Below are positions 36,801 through 50,200 of a DNA stretch of 64,000 nucleotides, piece by piece. Under the pieces are notes generated by a model, which saw only the letters and a list, made by a program, of their open reading frames with translations, made no database searches and was not told the DNA's origin. Each line of letters begins with the position of its first letter. The first letter of the stretch is position 1. Source of the stretch: Mesaphorura yosii (lineage: Eukaryota; Arthropoda; Collembola; Poduromorpha; Tullbergiidae); contig WIXG01000098.1 of NCBI GenBank assembly GCA_009869945.1, forward strand, positions 62,001 through 126,000. Direction: 5' to 3'. A program made the position numbers and the translations under genes.

Positions 36801-39800
36801 CAATTGCCTAAACACCGTGTCTTGTACAGAAATTATTGAGCATACTTCATGCCGTTACTACAAATCCTGAGACTGTCTTAGACGAGATTGGTTTATCCAA
36901 GCCAGTTGCACTTGACCGTGGCCTTCGCCTAATCTCTGTAAGGAAACCTTACATTTTACTATTCTATGCCTTTTTTTTTACCCACCCTTACTTAGCAAGG
37001 CTTTGCCGCTTTTTAGGTTTTGGCATTCGTGTTTCCATCTCATTTCTCAGAAGAGACTTCGATTCAGCTGCTTATTGATATGATGAAGTGTGTGACGGAA
37101 GACCTTATCCCCACCATTCTCAGCTCGTTGACTTATATTGGCAAAGGAAGCCGTCCTCTGGGCATCACACATCCAACCCTGATGGGTTCACTTGTGCCGC
37201 AGTGCCAGAACATGTTGGTGACCGGTGACCCTAAACAAGGCAAGGGAGCTGTACGGTGTCTGTACACGAATATGAAGGAAGCAGCTCGGAATCATACATT
37301 CACACAAGTGGTTGGCTCATTGCGTGATAATTTGGACCCATCAAATTCCAATTACCAGACGGTCATCATCGCACTTGGTCACATCGCTTTGTTGATGCCC
37401 GAAGAGTTTAGATCGGACATGAAACAAATAATATCGCAGAAGATTGTGAAGGATTTACTTGTAAACCCAAGTCGAACTGAAGAAGACAGGTACAGGTCTG
37501 GCGGTGGAAATTGGTGTGACTTTGACGAGTTACCTGAAATCACCCGTTGTATGGTAAGCTTCATTAGCTCGGATTTGACATGCTCCTTCGGAAGTTTTTG
37601 ATTAGTGTAACTTCCTGCTGTCAGATTGCTGGAATGAAAACGACTGTTCGGTGGCTGATTGGACTGAAGACTGATTTGAAGGCTGCAGCGAAAACGTACA
37701 AGATGTTGATAGCTTTTGTTCAAACCGGTGGAGGATTCATTAATGCTAAAATTCCATTCAGGTAACCCCTTGCCACAGTGAGACTAGGAAGACTGGCAAC
37801 TAGTCGCGATGCTAATTTGCGCTTTAAATCGATAGTGATGCAGAGAGATCCTGGCTGCGTCTCTCCGCTGGCTGTTGTATGCTAAAGATTTGCGAACAGA
37901 AAGGAGTCGGGGACCAATTCTCCGCTGTGCAGTTTTGCGATTTGTCAACTTTGATGACCGTTAGTACTCGTTATATGAAAAATGGAAACGACATCACTTA
38001 ACGCTTACTATGTATAAAACGTTCCAGGATGAAGTATTGGAGGTGCGATCTCGTTTCGCTGCTAAACTACACAAAGGATTATCACGTGGAATTCCACACA
38101 AGTAAGTTACATCGAGACCTTCACTAATTGCTAAATTAAGATTATGTATTTGTCGAAAGTACTAACTTGTGAACACTTTCAGGTGCTTGCCGCTGGATTT
38201 TATGGGTTACTACGCCTTGGGTGGGTACGAGCAGGACAGGAAGCAGAAGAGCTTGGTGAGAAACTACATGGTCAACGATGTGGCGAAACGTCGAGAATAT
38301 ATCAAGTCGCTGCTCCTGACCACATCCGACAAGGCTTCGGAACAGCTGCCCCACATCATGCCCGACTACATGCTCGTTTTCGCTGTTCCAGTCCTCACTC
38401 ATCATCCTCAATTTACAAGCTACGAAGATCAGGATGAACTGGCAGAGATTAAAGACTGTCTCTGGTTTATTCTTGAGCCGCTGATCATGAGAAGCGAAAA
38501 TTACTCCTTCGGATTCTACAAGACGCTTGTTGAAAGGATGAAAAATCATAAAAGTATTATTGATTCCGACAACGAGGAGGTCAATTGCGTAAGTTTTTAT
38601 GCAGCCTGGCATTATTGATAAAGAACTCTCACTACAAATGCTTTCTGACGACTTTAGAAAATGTACGCGATTTGTGACATCGCGTTGGGACTAATTCTTC
38701 AGCGATCCCAGAGTTTCGAAATGAAGGAATACCCTTCCGAACCCAGAATTCCAGCAATGTACTTCAAACGGCATGAGACTCCCTTCTGGACTAATACGTA
38801 AGCTTGGCATAGAGCGAATACTTTCTCCAGCTGACTGTACCATTTCTTGCTAATTCTGCGAATCATTTTTCATCAGACGATCGTACCTTCCTCCTGACAT
38901 GCAATACGCCGCCCCGAAGAAGGCTGGAGTTTTGGTGTCCGTCGAAACAACAACAAAAAGAAGCCACAAGAAATCAAAGAAGGAGCCCACCGTTCTGGAC
39001 GAGCATGGAAATGTATCAATCGACGCTCAGGTGAGGAAAAGGACCTTTTTTTATAACGATACGGAGTTATCTTCGAGATTTCGCGTATTGGACATTATGA
39101 AATTCCTTAAAGAAGCACATAGTTTGTATTACCACAGTTCTTTCGAAATTATAGCCCAGCGACTACCATGAAACTTGCCTCGAAATTCCTGGACTGAAAC
39201 CTCACGAAAGTGACTCAAGCGAAGACGAAAGGCCTGCAAAAACTGCTAATTCACCCAATAAAGTGAACAACAGTGTGGCACACGCGACTCAACTGAATAA
39301 TAAGACAGCAACGTAAGTCTTGAAATTTCCTAATTGATACTCGAATACATTTTACTCTCGCATTCGTTCGCAGGGCGGACAGCAACAATGTGAGTGCAGC
39401 GACCGAGAAACAGGATTCCGAGCCTGCTAAGCGTCGTCAGACATCAAGGAAACAAGTTATCGAAAAGAGGAATACGGTAAGATAGTTAATATCGCTGAAT
39501 AGCTGCTAGTGAAGGATATCGACATCAACTAAACTGTGCACGTTCTACTCGCAGTATTCAACGTCACCCGGGAACGCGGTGAAAAATATGGAAGTTCAAG
39601 CTGCTGAGCCGGTACGTCAGTTGTTGTTTTGATTACTACTGTAGTTAATGTTACTTGTTCCTCCAGGAAAGAATTTCTAGCTTTGTTACTTTTACGTGGT
39701 GTTCTGCAAACTAATGATTTAAGAGAGACTGCATGTTTGTCTTGCAGCAAAATAAGAGTGACGGAGATATAAGCAGCGATTGCAGTGGCTCACCCACATC

Positions 39801-40302
39801 CATTCTTACTAGAACAAGGTCTGGTAGACGATCCAGCAAGAACGTGACGTAAGTTCACCTGAAGCTAGAGAATTTCTGAATTTCCTACACAAATTACAGA
39901 ACTGATTTAATTAATTTGCTTTGAGCAGGTTTTTACTACCTGAGGGCCCAAACAATACTGGTGTTGTGGAAGTCACTGCGAGGTTGGAGACTAAAGATGG
40001 ACCGCCGGTTCTCACCCCTGAAGAAAGTGTAAGCAAGTCATGAACAAAGATCACTGTTGTTCAATACGGTACCTAAAATCTACAAGCGTCTCTTTTGTTC
40101 CCAGAATTCTCATACGGAAGAAGACGAAACGGCCTCAGACTTAGTTATCGAGGAAGGCGACATGGAACCCCTGACATCAACACCTGCAATTCCACCACGA
40201 AGAGGACGAACAAGAAACGCCGCCGAAGCCCTGAAAGAACCGTCAAGTGATACGCCACCTCCGACGACGAGAGTCACAAGGAAGCGAGCGCGACAAATCT
40301 GA
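33807..40302 (+). CDS. PDS5: Cohesin-associated HEAT-repeat protein PDS5
   Basis: Binds cohesin and, with WAPL and sororin/ESCO partners in other animals, regulates sister-chromatid cohesion. 21 exons: 33807-34193, 34275-34459, 35122-35329, 35393-35652, 35724-36269, 36354-36597, 36658-36771, 36830-36937, 37017-37553, 37625-37761, 37836-37959, 38027-38101, 38183-38588, 38658-38797, 38877-39030, 39155-39312, 39374-39476, 39555-39611, 39748-39848, 39929-40029, 40104-40302. The frame closes at 1447 aa, the size of vertebrate PDS5B. Family landmarks in order: LLVACCIADILRIYAPEAPY, LWQAFLGRFNDI, HDSEENVRFEVV, LDKKFKIRREAL, ALGHIALLMPEEF, KIVKDLLVNPSRTEED and IKDCLWFILEPL. The last ~320 residues are low-complexity, Ser/Lys-rich, with an AT-hook-like PPRRGRTR near the end. 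Intron 2 (about 660 nt) is the only long one. The first Met follows in-frame stop-rich AT sequence. Confidence 0.95.
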
Positions 40303-41523
40303 TTTCATTGACACCCAATTTTGTATAACCACCTCATTGGAAAGATTCCACTTTCCCTTGAGCGTTTTTCTCTATATTGTAGCCTATTTTCCCTTAATGT
40401 TACCAGCCTCATAATAACGCCGCTACATACGTAGAGTGATAGATTGTAGGCAGATTTCAAATTACCAGATCAGCTGATAAATTGTTTATCGTATTTACTT
40501 TCAGATACTTTAATTCAGAGATTTGTCAGTATCCGTTCTTATGAGTTGCGATAAGTTTCGTTTCGATGTTTAGTTGCGATCGAAGTTTTCGGCAAATGGT
40601 GGGTAGAGAAAGGAATTTAGAATCCAATAATTCAAGAATTCACCCATTTCCTGATATTAGAAGTATAGCTTTCCTGTAACGCGTCCTACATCATGCGTGC
40701 ACTACTACCTCTTATCCATTTTGTAAATCTACAGATTCACGGAAGTTTGAATTTGGATGTCTGTAACTTCAATTTTTGAGCACTTGGATTAATCTGGCGG
40801 AACAGTTTTTTAGTTGTATAGTTAATTTATACTTTAGTTGTTTGCTACTTAATATCTAGCGGTTTGAATCGGCTGGCACAACAAGATAGCATGGTAGTGT
40901 TAAGAAGCAACGTGCAGGCAGCATGTACACACTTTATCATTGTAAGAAAGTTAGATTCTCCATTGTAAATCTGAGTCTATTATTAAATTTGAATCATTGT
41001 TTTAAATTTTTTATTCGACCGTTTTTCGATTATTGTTGAATGCGTGAAAGCTAAGGTACTGTCAAGTATGGATGAAGCATCAAACTGTCTCATGCATTAT
41101 CAAGCGAGATCTGAACAATGCGGAATGCACTTTAGACTGAAAATATGCGGACAGGCAGATAGAATTACTTCGCAACAGTGTGAGAATCCTCCCACACGTG
41201 CCAGACTCGGAACATACTACTGAACTGTCAGGGGCTGAGATGCGTTGTGGCATACAGAAAGATTAGGAGTGTTAACGAGGATTAAATGATTAGAAGCTTC
41301 GCCGTGGTGTGATTAAATGCATTGACCTTTTGATTACATATGCAAATACAATTAACATCTCCGCTCGTTGTGACTGCCGCTGAGAAGACGCTGGCATCAT
41401 AGTTTTAGTTCAATTCATTTCAATGAACTCTTGAATTGGGGTTTTATAGCCATAAATACCGCTCGTGTTCACGACCGTTCGCGTCACTTGCCTGTTCGTT
41501 TTGTTCGCACTGAGGCGTCCAAG
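40303..41523. other. Intergenic, PDS5 3' UTR and fucosidase promoter
   Basis: AT-rich with no coding signal. The distal end carries a TATA-like CATAAATA (41451-41458) about 70 nt upstream of the fucosidase start, with an initiator-like TCACTT near 41483. Confidence 0.4.
40982..40987 (+). terminator. Candidate poly(A) signal (ATTAAA), PDS5
   Basis: A common variant hexamer 680 nt after the PDS5 stop; no canonical AATAAA was noticed between. Confidence 0.3.
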
Positions 41524-43597
41524 ATGAAGTGCAGTTTCAAATCAGTCTTCGCATTGTTTCTTGTGTTTGTGATCAACGGAGGTTGGACTTCGCAGGTACA
41601 TTCGGGGGAAGACGCTCCCGTTGAAGGACTGACTCGCCGCAGCAAGAGAGATCAGGGTACACTGTCTGTAAGCAACAGCAACGACGAGAAGTCGGTCAAG
41701 TTGCTAGCTGAGGCCCAGCCACAGACACAGCCGGCAGCAAATACGAAGGTCAGGCCACTGGCCAAGTTCACCAAAACGCTTGCCTGGGACCCGACATGGG
41801 AAAGCCTCGACTCTCGCCCGCTCCCACACTGGTACGATGAGTCCAAAATCGGAATATTCATTCACTGGGGCGTTTTCAGCGTCCCAGCATTCCGAAGCGA
41901 ATGGTTCTGGTACAACTGGAAACAGTACGGTAAGATTTTCATACTGATGATTTGCATACGCAAATTATACGTCATTTTCTTTTCGCAGAGAGTCCCGATG
42001 TTGTCCAATTTATGCAGGACAACTATCCCCCGGGTTTCAGTTACGCAGACTTTGGTGCAATGTTCACTGCAGAATTTTACAACGCAACCCAATGGGCCCT
42101 GTTGTTCAAAAAGTCAGGGGCAAAGTAAGATTTCTCACAGTGTTTTAACAATTCCTTCGTGCTAATCAGAATGAGTCTGATAGTTGTGAATTCAGACTTT
42201 TAAGTTATGATGGTGAAATTGTGTTTCAGGTATGTCGTCTTGACGAGCAAGCATCACGAAGGTTACACTCTGTGGCCGTCCAAGTACGCGTTCAGCTGGA
42301 ATTCGCAGGACGTCGGAGCCCACCGAGATTTACTAGGTATTTTATGGCTGGGAAAATTGAGACACACTATGCTGTTGCATTGCAGACGCGCATGTTCACA
42401 TCCCATGCCCCTGTCATTAATCTCATTAAGATATGTTGCATTCATTCGTGTCATTTTCCGCTGCAACAGGCGAGCTGGCAACTGCCGTCCGCAATAACAG
42501 CGACCTCAGATTTGGACTGTATCACTCGCTCTACGAGTGGTTTAACCCACTTTGGATGGCAGACAAAGCCAATAATCTGACGACTGACGACTTTGTCAGA
42601 TTCAAGACCCTGCCCGAGCTGTATGAACTAGTTCACGCTTATCAGCCCGAGATTGTGTGGTCGGACGGAGAATGGGAGGCTGGCGACGAGTACTGGAAAT
42701 CCAAAGAGTTCCTCGCGTGGCTCTACAACGAGAGTCCGGTCAAGGACACTGTCGTCACGAATGACCGCTGGGGAGGTGACACTCTGTGCAGGCATGGAGG
42801 CTACTACACGTGTGCTGATCGCTATAATCCTGGCAAGAGTCCTTAACCCTTTAATTCTCTAATCTCCGCACGCATGGGGATGAGTTCAGAGAGCTTAAAC
42901 CCATTTTAATCGGAGTCGAGTTGGTGAAGATTGATTTATGTCCCTCCAGGCGTACTCCAACCACACAAGTGGGAAAATTGCATGACGCTTGATGGCCGCT
43001 CGTGGGGATATCGGCGCAATGCTCAATACACCGACTACCTGACGCCCTTTGAACTGATAAAAACGCTCATTGAGACGGTTTCTTGTGGTGGTGAGAGTCT
43101 ACGCCTAAGCATGCCAATATAAGATGCTTGCATCCATTTCCCGGCAGTCGGTGTCATAGTAAATCTAAATACTTTCAGGAAACCTGCTAGTCAATGTGGG
43201 TCCAACGAAGGACGGCGTCATCGTGCCAATTCAGGAAGAGCGTCTTCTCCAGATGGGCGAGTGGCTGGACATCAACGGTGAGGCCATTTACGCCAGCGAC
43301 CCATGGATCGCTCAAAATGATACGCTCACTCCGGGCGTCTGGTACACTGCTAGCAAGGACCTGACCAAGGTTTATGTCATGCTGACTTTCTGGCCAGCTG
43401 GTGGACAAGTTCAACTCGGATCAGTCAGCTCAAACTTGGTCAGCACGTTGCAGCTGCTTGGGTCAACTGGCACAGCTACGTGGAATCCAGCCTCACCCGG
43501 AATAACAGTGAGACTTCCACCGCTCGAATCGGTGTCCTCAAAATGGGCCTACACAATTGTCATTCACACACGAAATGGCACAAGTTCTCCCGTTTAA
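41524..43597 (+). CDS. FUCA1: Secreted/lysosomal alpha-L-fucosidase (GH29)
   Basis: Removes alpha-linked L-fucose from glycoconjugates; lysosomal or secreted. Exons: 41524-41929, 41989-42124, 42230-42336, 42470-42832, 42950-43090, 43179-43597; 523 aa. The chosen Met (41524) starts a clean signal peptide ([20 protein letters not shown]); an earlier in-frame Met at 41431 would bury it. A charged, Gln-rich pro-like segment follows (about 25-80). GH29 landmarks: [52 protein letters not shown] (holds the catalytic nucleophile Asp in the family), [22 protein letters not shown]. Several NxT/S sequons (for example NYT-free but NNS, NLT, NES, NDT). Intron 4 has a GC donor (42833-42834): it gives NPG then VLQPHKWEN, the family length; a weak GT alternative 7 nt downstream would insert two residues. 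Confidence 0.93.
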
Positions 43598-43657
43598 AAA
43601 GCGTCTTTACCAGAACCACACGTCAAACGATTTAATGATATAATTTTGTCTCCCAAT

Positions 43658-43663
43658 TTTATT
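43658..43663 (-). terminator. Poly(A) signal, CNDP2 (minus strand)
   Basis: AATAAA on the minus strand (TTTATT here) 122 nt after the CNDP2 stop. It lies inside the fucosidase 3' UTR, implying overlapping convergent transcripts. Confidence 0.45.
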
Positions 43664-43676
43664 CAAGAAAAGATGC

Positions 43677-43682
43677 AATAAA
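43677..43682 (+). terminator. Poly(A) signal, alpha-L-fucosidase
   Basis: AATAAA 80 nt after the fucosidase stop codon. Confidence 0.6.
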
Positions 43683-43784
43683 TTGTAAGCTCTTAAAAAT
43701 CAAAATTGTGCATTGTTTTAACATAATTTGAATAAATTGTTCCCATTTGTTGTTTTGTTTTTCCGGACCACTGAAGACCAGCGC

Positions 43785-45963
43785 TTAAATTGCTTCCGTA
43801 ATTTTGGCAACCTCCCACAAGTACGCTGCCATCACCTTAGTCTAGAAGTAAAAGCATGTGCGTAATTATGATGGAAACGAGCTGAGTAAATTTAATTTTG
43901 ATTGTGCGCACTTACTCCTTCAATATAGTTCCGTGTGTCAATCTTCTCATTTTGGGAATGAGCCCCGTCGTCCGACGAACCCATCGGGAGCAAAAGAACA
44001 TTCTTACCAGTAGCCTCCTGCATTCAAACAAATTCCAGGAATTATTTCAGGCAAAACCCACGCCCAACTCATTAAGATGTCCCAAAAGGATTTAATGATT
44101 TATTACCTGGAAGACAAGGGTCACCGGAATTGAACCACCCTCACGAGTCATGAACGGCTCGACACCATAAACCAATTTGGTGGCCACAGCAGCCGCTCTG
44201 TAGTTTGGATGATTGGGATCTGCCAACCATGGACGACCACCATGTTCAAGATGAAGCTGTTTGAACAAGATAGCACTTTACACTTTGAGTTCAATAGGCG
44301 TGTTATGCAAAATAGTCCCGGAATTACCTTGAATTTATTTTCCGACCCACGCTCTTTCCACAGTTTCTCCAAATAGGCAGCCACCTGCTGTTGAACTTTT
44401 TCCGGGGTTTGATTAGGCACGAGCCGAATCGAGAATTTTCCTATCACTTTTCTTGGAATAACTGTCTTAGCACCTAAGTTGGAAATCTGGGTGTTTACGA
44501 AACTAGCCTCCCTAAAATCATTTTTTTTTAAATTCTGTACCTGGATCACTGAAGGCACCTTCGATTCCATGGAGTGAAAGAGCAGGATATCTCCATCTTT
44601 TCATCAACGTATCTTCCTTCGGAAGCAAACATTACAAGATGAGAAAGATAATTTCCGCAACTTTCGCAGAATTAAAACAAACAACTCAAAAGATTTTGAT
44701 TTACCTTCTTGCTCGGGCATCGAAGTTGGTGAACTCCGCACTCATCCTGAAATGCAGCTAAATCGAACTCAATCTCCTTGTACAGCTTCTCTTCTGCTGG
44801 AAGTAAGGGAGCCACATCGTTGTTGATCCCAGGTATCAAAATTTTTCCTGATTTGTCAACCAGATTATCCATCAGGTAAATTAGATCAGGAAGTGCTTCA
44901 CACCTGCATGTAGAAAGTAGAATGCCCTTTAGTAATCGAGGCTGTATTGAAGTAATATAATACGTCCGTATAAAAACCTACACAGAACCGCCGAACACTC
45001 CACTGTGCAAATCTTTCGATCCACATTCAACTTCGATCCCAAAATATGCGAGTCCACGGAGGCCATAAGTGAGGCATGGCCTAGATTTTCCTAGCCAGTA
45101 ATTGTCCGAAATGCAAACCAAGTCAACACCCTAATTTGACAAAACTGAATGATTAGATTACTCTCACAAAATTTTACTTTAATGACTGGGTTCACTTACG
45201 GTCAAGAACTTTTTCTTCTCGGCCTCCACAAGCTCTTCCAAACCTTCTGAGCCACTTTCTTCCATTCCCTCAAAGATGAATTTCAAGTTGACGGGCAAAT
45301 CAACACCTTTCTTCTGATATGCTTCAATCGCATGAATCCACCCAAGAACAGGACCCTTGTCGTCAGTGGACCCACGTCCAAATAGCTTTCCACCCACATC
45401 CGTGAGCACAAATGGATCAGTGTCCCATCTGAAAAGAATCCATTCATCCATTAAACAAATCGAAATCGTTTGCAAAATCCAAGAGGAATACCCGTCTTCC
45501 TTCTTCGCTGGCTGTACATCCAAATGTCCATAAATCAGAATAGTCTTCTTCTTTTTGTCGTTTCCAAGCACCCCGAGAAGGGCAGGAGGAAGAGGCAACT
45601 TAGATCCATCGGGCAAAGTCTAAGAATTCCAATTCGCAATCAGCAATAAATTCAGCATACAAGCGTTAAATTGTTGAAATATTGTTACTTGTTGCCCAAG
45701 TTCACGGTACTCGACAGCTGCGCCGAGCTCCTTCAACTTTTCCCCAAACCACTTCATTACCCGAACACATTCCGGTCTACTTTCCGGCCACGCCGAAACC
45801 GATTTAATGGCCACAGAGTCAGCAAGAGTCTTGATGTATTGAGCCTTGTTTCCGTCGATATGACTACAAATTACGAGGTACGTGATTAAGGAGACGTAAT
45901 GCAAGAAGTCCTAATTTCTGAAGAGACGTACGCGAAAATCTTGGTCAGTTCTGGAGCCGCCAT
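43785..45963 (-). CDS. CNDP2: Cytosolic non-specific dipeptidase (M20 family)
   Basis: Metal-dependent cytosolic dipeptidase (carnosinase-2 type). Exons: 45963-45932, 45863-45689, 45619-45492, 45428-45200, 45130-44982, 44903-44705, 44616-44541, 44473-44328, 44256-44107, 44017-43916, 43841-43785; 480 aa against about 475 for vertebrate CNDP2. M20 metal and catalytic motifs are intact: GHLDVQP (His101 and Asp103), [20 protein letters not shown] (the Glu pair), [26 protein letters not shown] and [12 protein letters not shown] (last His ligand). The start [11 protein letters not shown] sits in a typical short first exon. It is convergent with the fucosidase gene; the stop codons are 188 nt apart. 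Confidence 0.95.
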
Positions 45964-47281
45964 CTTCTCACTCTGCTGTTACTGGTCGGTGGTTTGCAAT
46001 ACGGTGTTTGAAATCAGAGCACTGATTGATTCTCCTCTGTCAAATAGAAAGCCAAAATTATAAAGTTAGAGCGTATGATGCGATGCGATCAATGCAATGA
46101 TAATGCTATTGTTCTAAGTTCTAAGTACACTCGGCACTTGATGTATCACTTGAGATATTATCGTAATGACAATGACACGAAAAGGTTTGCTCGGGTCACT
46201 CGAACGAATGTAATTTAACTGCCCAGCCTTTTGCAATAACTAATAAAATATTTTGCGCCACTTACGTTGGTGTGTTTCTCCCTGTGTGGCTTGTCGCTGA
46301 AGCGTTTCTCCAGAAATGGCTTGGCTAATTAAGGGATGTCAACTCCTAACTTTTGTGGGCGTATCTCTTATCTAATTTCGATTGTCAGTTCAAGCCTCGA
46401 AAAGAAGGATTCGTGCCGGCTTGTCGGCACAGGCAAAACAATTGTCAACAAGTGAGTGGAAACTTTCAAGTGTTACACGTACCGCATGTCAAAGTGAGTG
46501 CAAGACAGCGTTGATGCCACAGTAAACGTACTCTTTGTTTCACAGAAGATGATTTCATTCTTGATTCTTGATCGGAAGATTTATTTATATAACAGTCACA
46601 GTCATGTCAGTCATGTTTTCATATTTTAATTGGCGTTAGTAAATCCAGGTTCGATTGATAGTCTTTATTCTTTGTTGATTATCTTACCACGATGCCTAAC
46701 ATAATTATTAATAGATTAATAGATGACCATTAAATCACAGTTTTAAATTAATAAATGCATATCTACGATTTCCCATTTCCCAATTCCAGTGCCAAAATGC
46801 AGCTAATTAGCCTAATAGTGCCAACATCGTCAATTTCGATTACATGTACCCATGCATTAACAATATGTAATTACTGGAAAACATAATTTTTCTATTTCGT
46901 TTCGGAAGGCAACATTTCTTTCGTGTCTTGGCCATAACCATTTTGTTCGATGGTTACTCTGATGCATATGATTTCATTTTAATATCATGAACTTACCCTA
47001 CGTAATTCGCCAATATACAAACTTCATCTTACAAAAATAGCAAAGCCCGACATTTGACGACACAAAACGTTATTTACTCACATTTCTTGCCTCACTTTTA
47101 ATTAGAACATGCTATAATTTTTTAATGACTGGAGGGAAGATACAGCAAATAATTTGGAATTTAATTTTATATAAGTACGACAAAATAATTCAAGGCATTT
47201 TTGAACTATTACTTTCTCTGATTACTCTGCCTCACATTGAAATGAAAGAGCTCAATCTGCAGCACGCTTGAATTGGTGATT
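45964..47281. other. Intergenic, CNDP2 promoter side and SND1 3' end
   Basis: AT-rich, holding the CNDP2 upstream region and the SND1 3' UTR. No other gene or repeat was recognised, apart from a short tandem GTTCTAAGTTCTAAG near 46113. Confidence 0.4.
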
Positions 47282-50200
47282 TCAGCGAGGAGCGGCCATG
47301 CCGAACTCGCGTGCGTCATCTTCAGTGATATCTCCATATCTCCAGACCGCCAGATGCTTCTTCTTTGCCTCTGATTCAGCAGCTTTGTACTCACTCATCT
47401 AAAAACACATTAAAGTTAATCAAGTTGGAAATGCCAATGACGGCCGTGGAAAGTTACCAATTTCTGCAGGCGACGTTCCTTTCGATTGTCCACAAGAAGC
47501 AGGCCATCGCGAACCAAGCTTTGACCCAAATCATCCTTCGTGCTTTCGTTAATCAATGTAACGTACTCAACTCCACCAATTCTGTACTCAACGTTGAGCA
47601 GGAATCTTGCCTCGGCAGTGTCTTGCCTCAAAATGGAAATAGCATCCGCTGCATATTCTTCCTAAAATACGCCAACGTCATTGGGTGAGAATATAATCAA
47701 GTAACTTGACACTAATCTTACACCCAATTAGATGCTTACGTCAGATGGAAGAGTAACACAAGCCATGACAAATTCTTTAGCAAATGGGTTTGCGGAAACG
47801 GAAGAAACTGAAGGAAGAGCAGCGCATTTTGAGGCTTTGACAATTTCACGGTTTCCATAATCAATAAACAAAACTTGAACCAATTTATCAGGAAGCTCTT
47901 TTTCAACTTTGGCTCTGTACCATTCGTTATCTGCGCTGAATCTTGCAGCACAAATTGCACCTGAGAGGAATTTCAAACTCCATAAGTTAAAATTTTTACT
48001 TTTGTTTTGCCCTTCCTCCTTACCCTTCTTTGGAGTGTATGCACCAGTCAGAGGCGGATGTTCAGCTAATTCTCGGCGCAGGTCATTTGTAAGAGCCTCC
48101 AGTTTGTCACCGTCATCAACGAATTGAACAAACATGTGCAAGTCTGGGTTGACTTCAGTGACAACGACGGCTTTAAGGTCCACGTTGCGCTCGACTTTAT
48201 CGTCCTCTGGTTTTAGTTCGTCTTTCGGTTCCTCGTAATCGAACCATAACTAGTTTAAATATAAATCACAAGAAATAATAAATGCATCATTTATTAAAAG
48301 GCACAATTAATAATTGCCTTACCTTCTCACGGCGAGCTTTAGCATTGTCTTCAGCGATTTGCAATTGTCTAAAATGCGGCGTGCGTTCAGCTGAAAAATG
48401 AACCTTGGCCAGTCCTTCTTCGACCAGAAGCACACTCAAGTTTTTGTTGTCAATCCACAAGAAACTGTAATCGAAATGTATTGGGAATTTAAGTAATGTG
48501 TACAAACTTCTATACATGCACAGAGCCATAAATTATGAGAAAGCAGAAACCCTGACACACTTACCCAATGAAGTTTCCAGCCTTGTCGATAGAGTCTACC
48601 TCGATTTCGACCTCTCGTTGAAGGCACAGGTCTTTTGTGAAGGCTTGCGCTTCCTCGCCAAATGGTTCTGATGCAATAACATTGCCAGACTTTTCTATTC
48701 GGCTGCCTTTTGGACAAGTAATACCGCCCAAGAGAAACGTGATCAGTCTCTGCTCACGCGGAACAAACAGTCTAACTCTGGAACCTGACGCAACAAATTC
48801 AACAACGGCGGAAGTTTTCCCAGCTCTTTGAAAGTAAGGAAGAAACAACTTGGCTTTTGCTGCATCCTGCATTGTTCAACAAATATTTAATAATTAAATC
48901 GTGATTTTGCTCTTGCTCTTCATTTCCACCTCTAATCTCTTACCCCAGTAATGTCCACAATTTGGTGCGTTGACTGATCCTTCTTCCCATGAACACCCTT
49001 GGCCGCCTTGATTGCTTTAGCTTCAGCAGCCAAGAAATTGTCGTACTCGGATGCTCTTTGGTCGTCGTCTTGGCGATGTCGAACCACTGTAGCCAATCCT
49101 TTCGATACCAATGCTTCACCAACATTTATGCCGTCAGCTTTTACGGTGCAGCAAATCTTTTCGGGAAAATTCTGGGCAGCCGCCTGGACGTAATCCACAA
49201 CGACATGGACGTTCTTGCCGATGAGCTTTTTCCTCAAGTACTCTCTGGCTTCATACATGAACGGAATATCGTACAAAGCACGGAAAGGCTTCTTCTCCCC
49301 TCTTTCTTTCTTCTCGACGTCGGCAGCGGTCCTGTCTTCCGCTAATCTGTTTCATATGCGACAAAGTACTGTCATTTACAACCGGATCTTAGAAATGATT
49401 CTAAAGTTTCGACCTACCTCGGAGGTCTCAAGCTTGCCAAGAAAATTCGTTTAAGTGTTCCATCAGCCACTTTAATAACAAGGCAGTCGGCATTTACACA
49501 CTCCACGACTGTTCCATTAAACTCTCGGTCTTTGCCTGCCAGTGCGCTGACTGTGTTATTGCTGTTTCCAGTGTAATCCCTCCAGATTCGTAATTTTCTT
49601 TCTTTGGCACTTTTTTCAGCAAGTCGTAATTTTTCAGCACCGCCAGTCACACTTCCCATTGACCAATCAATACATCGTGCGAATCCATCTCGCAATAAAT
49701 GTTCGGCAATGTTTCCATTCTAAAAAAGAAACATTTTAAAATATAGAAGTGGGGCATAACGAAAGTGCGCCAGTTTAAAGGAAGCCGAACACTTACTGGA
49801 TGAAGAACTGATCCAACAAAGTTATTGTTATTCACAGATTCCAAAATTACTTCCACTTCTCTCTGTAGCAACCTGGTCTCAGTGAAGAATTTAGCTTCTT
49901 CTGAAAATGGTTCAGCCGTGCTTGGATCAGGTTTTCCTTCGCTGGTCAATTTAATTCCAGGAGCCTGTAGATGTATCATGGAAGCAATTAAGATTTTTTA
50001 GTATCAGTGTATTTGAAATTTGAAGTTTCAAGCTTACTCGAATACCAGAAATCATCAGCGTAATGTGATGAAAAGAAGGCAGCAAGAACAGACGAAGTGT
50101 GGATCCATCTCGAACGTATTCAACGATAGCTGGAATAGGCTTACGGCGATGTTTTTCCAGAAAGTCTCTTGGGTTTTCAATGTTCCACACCACGTTGCGT

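Noticed and set aside
42833-42840. GT donor seven bases downstream (AAGA|GTCCTT) for fucosidase intron 4
   Set aside because: A poor donor that inserts two extra residues. The GC donor gives the family-conserved spacing between NPG and LQPHKWEN.
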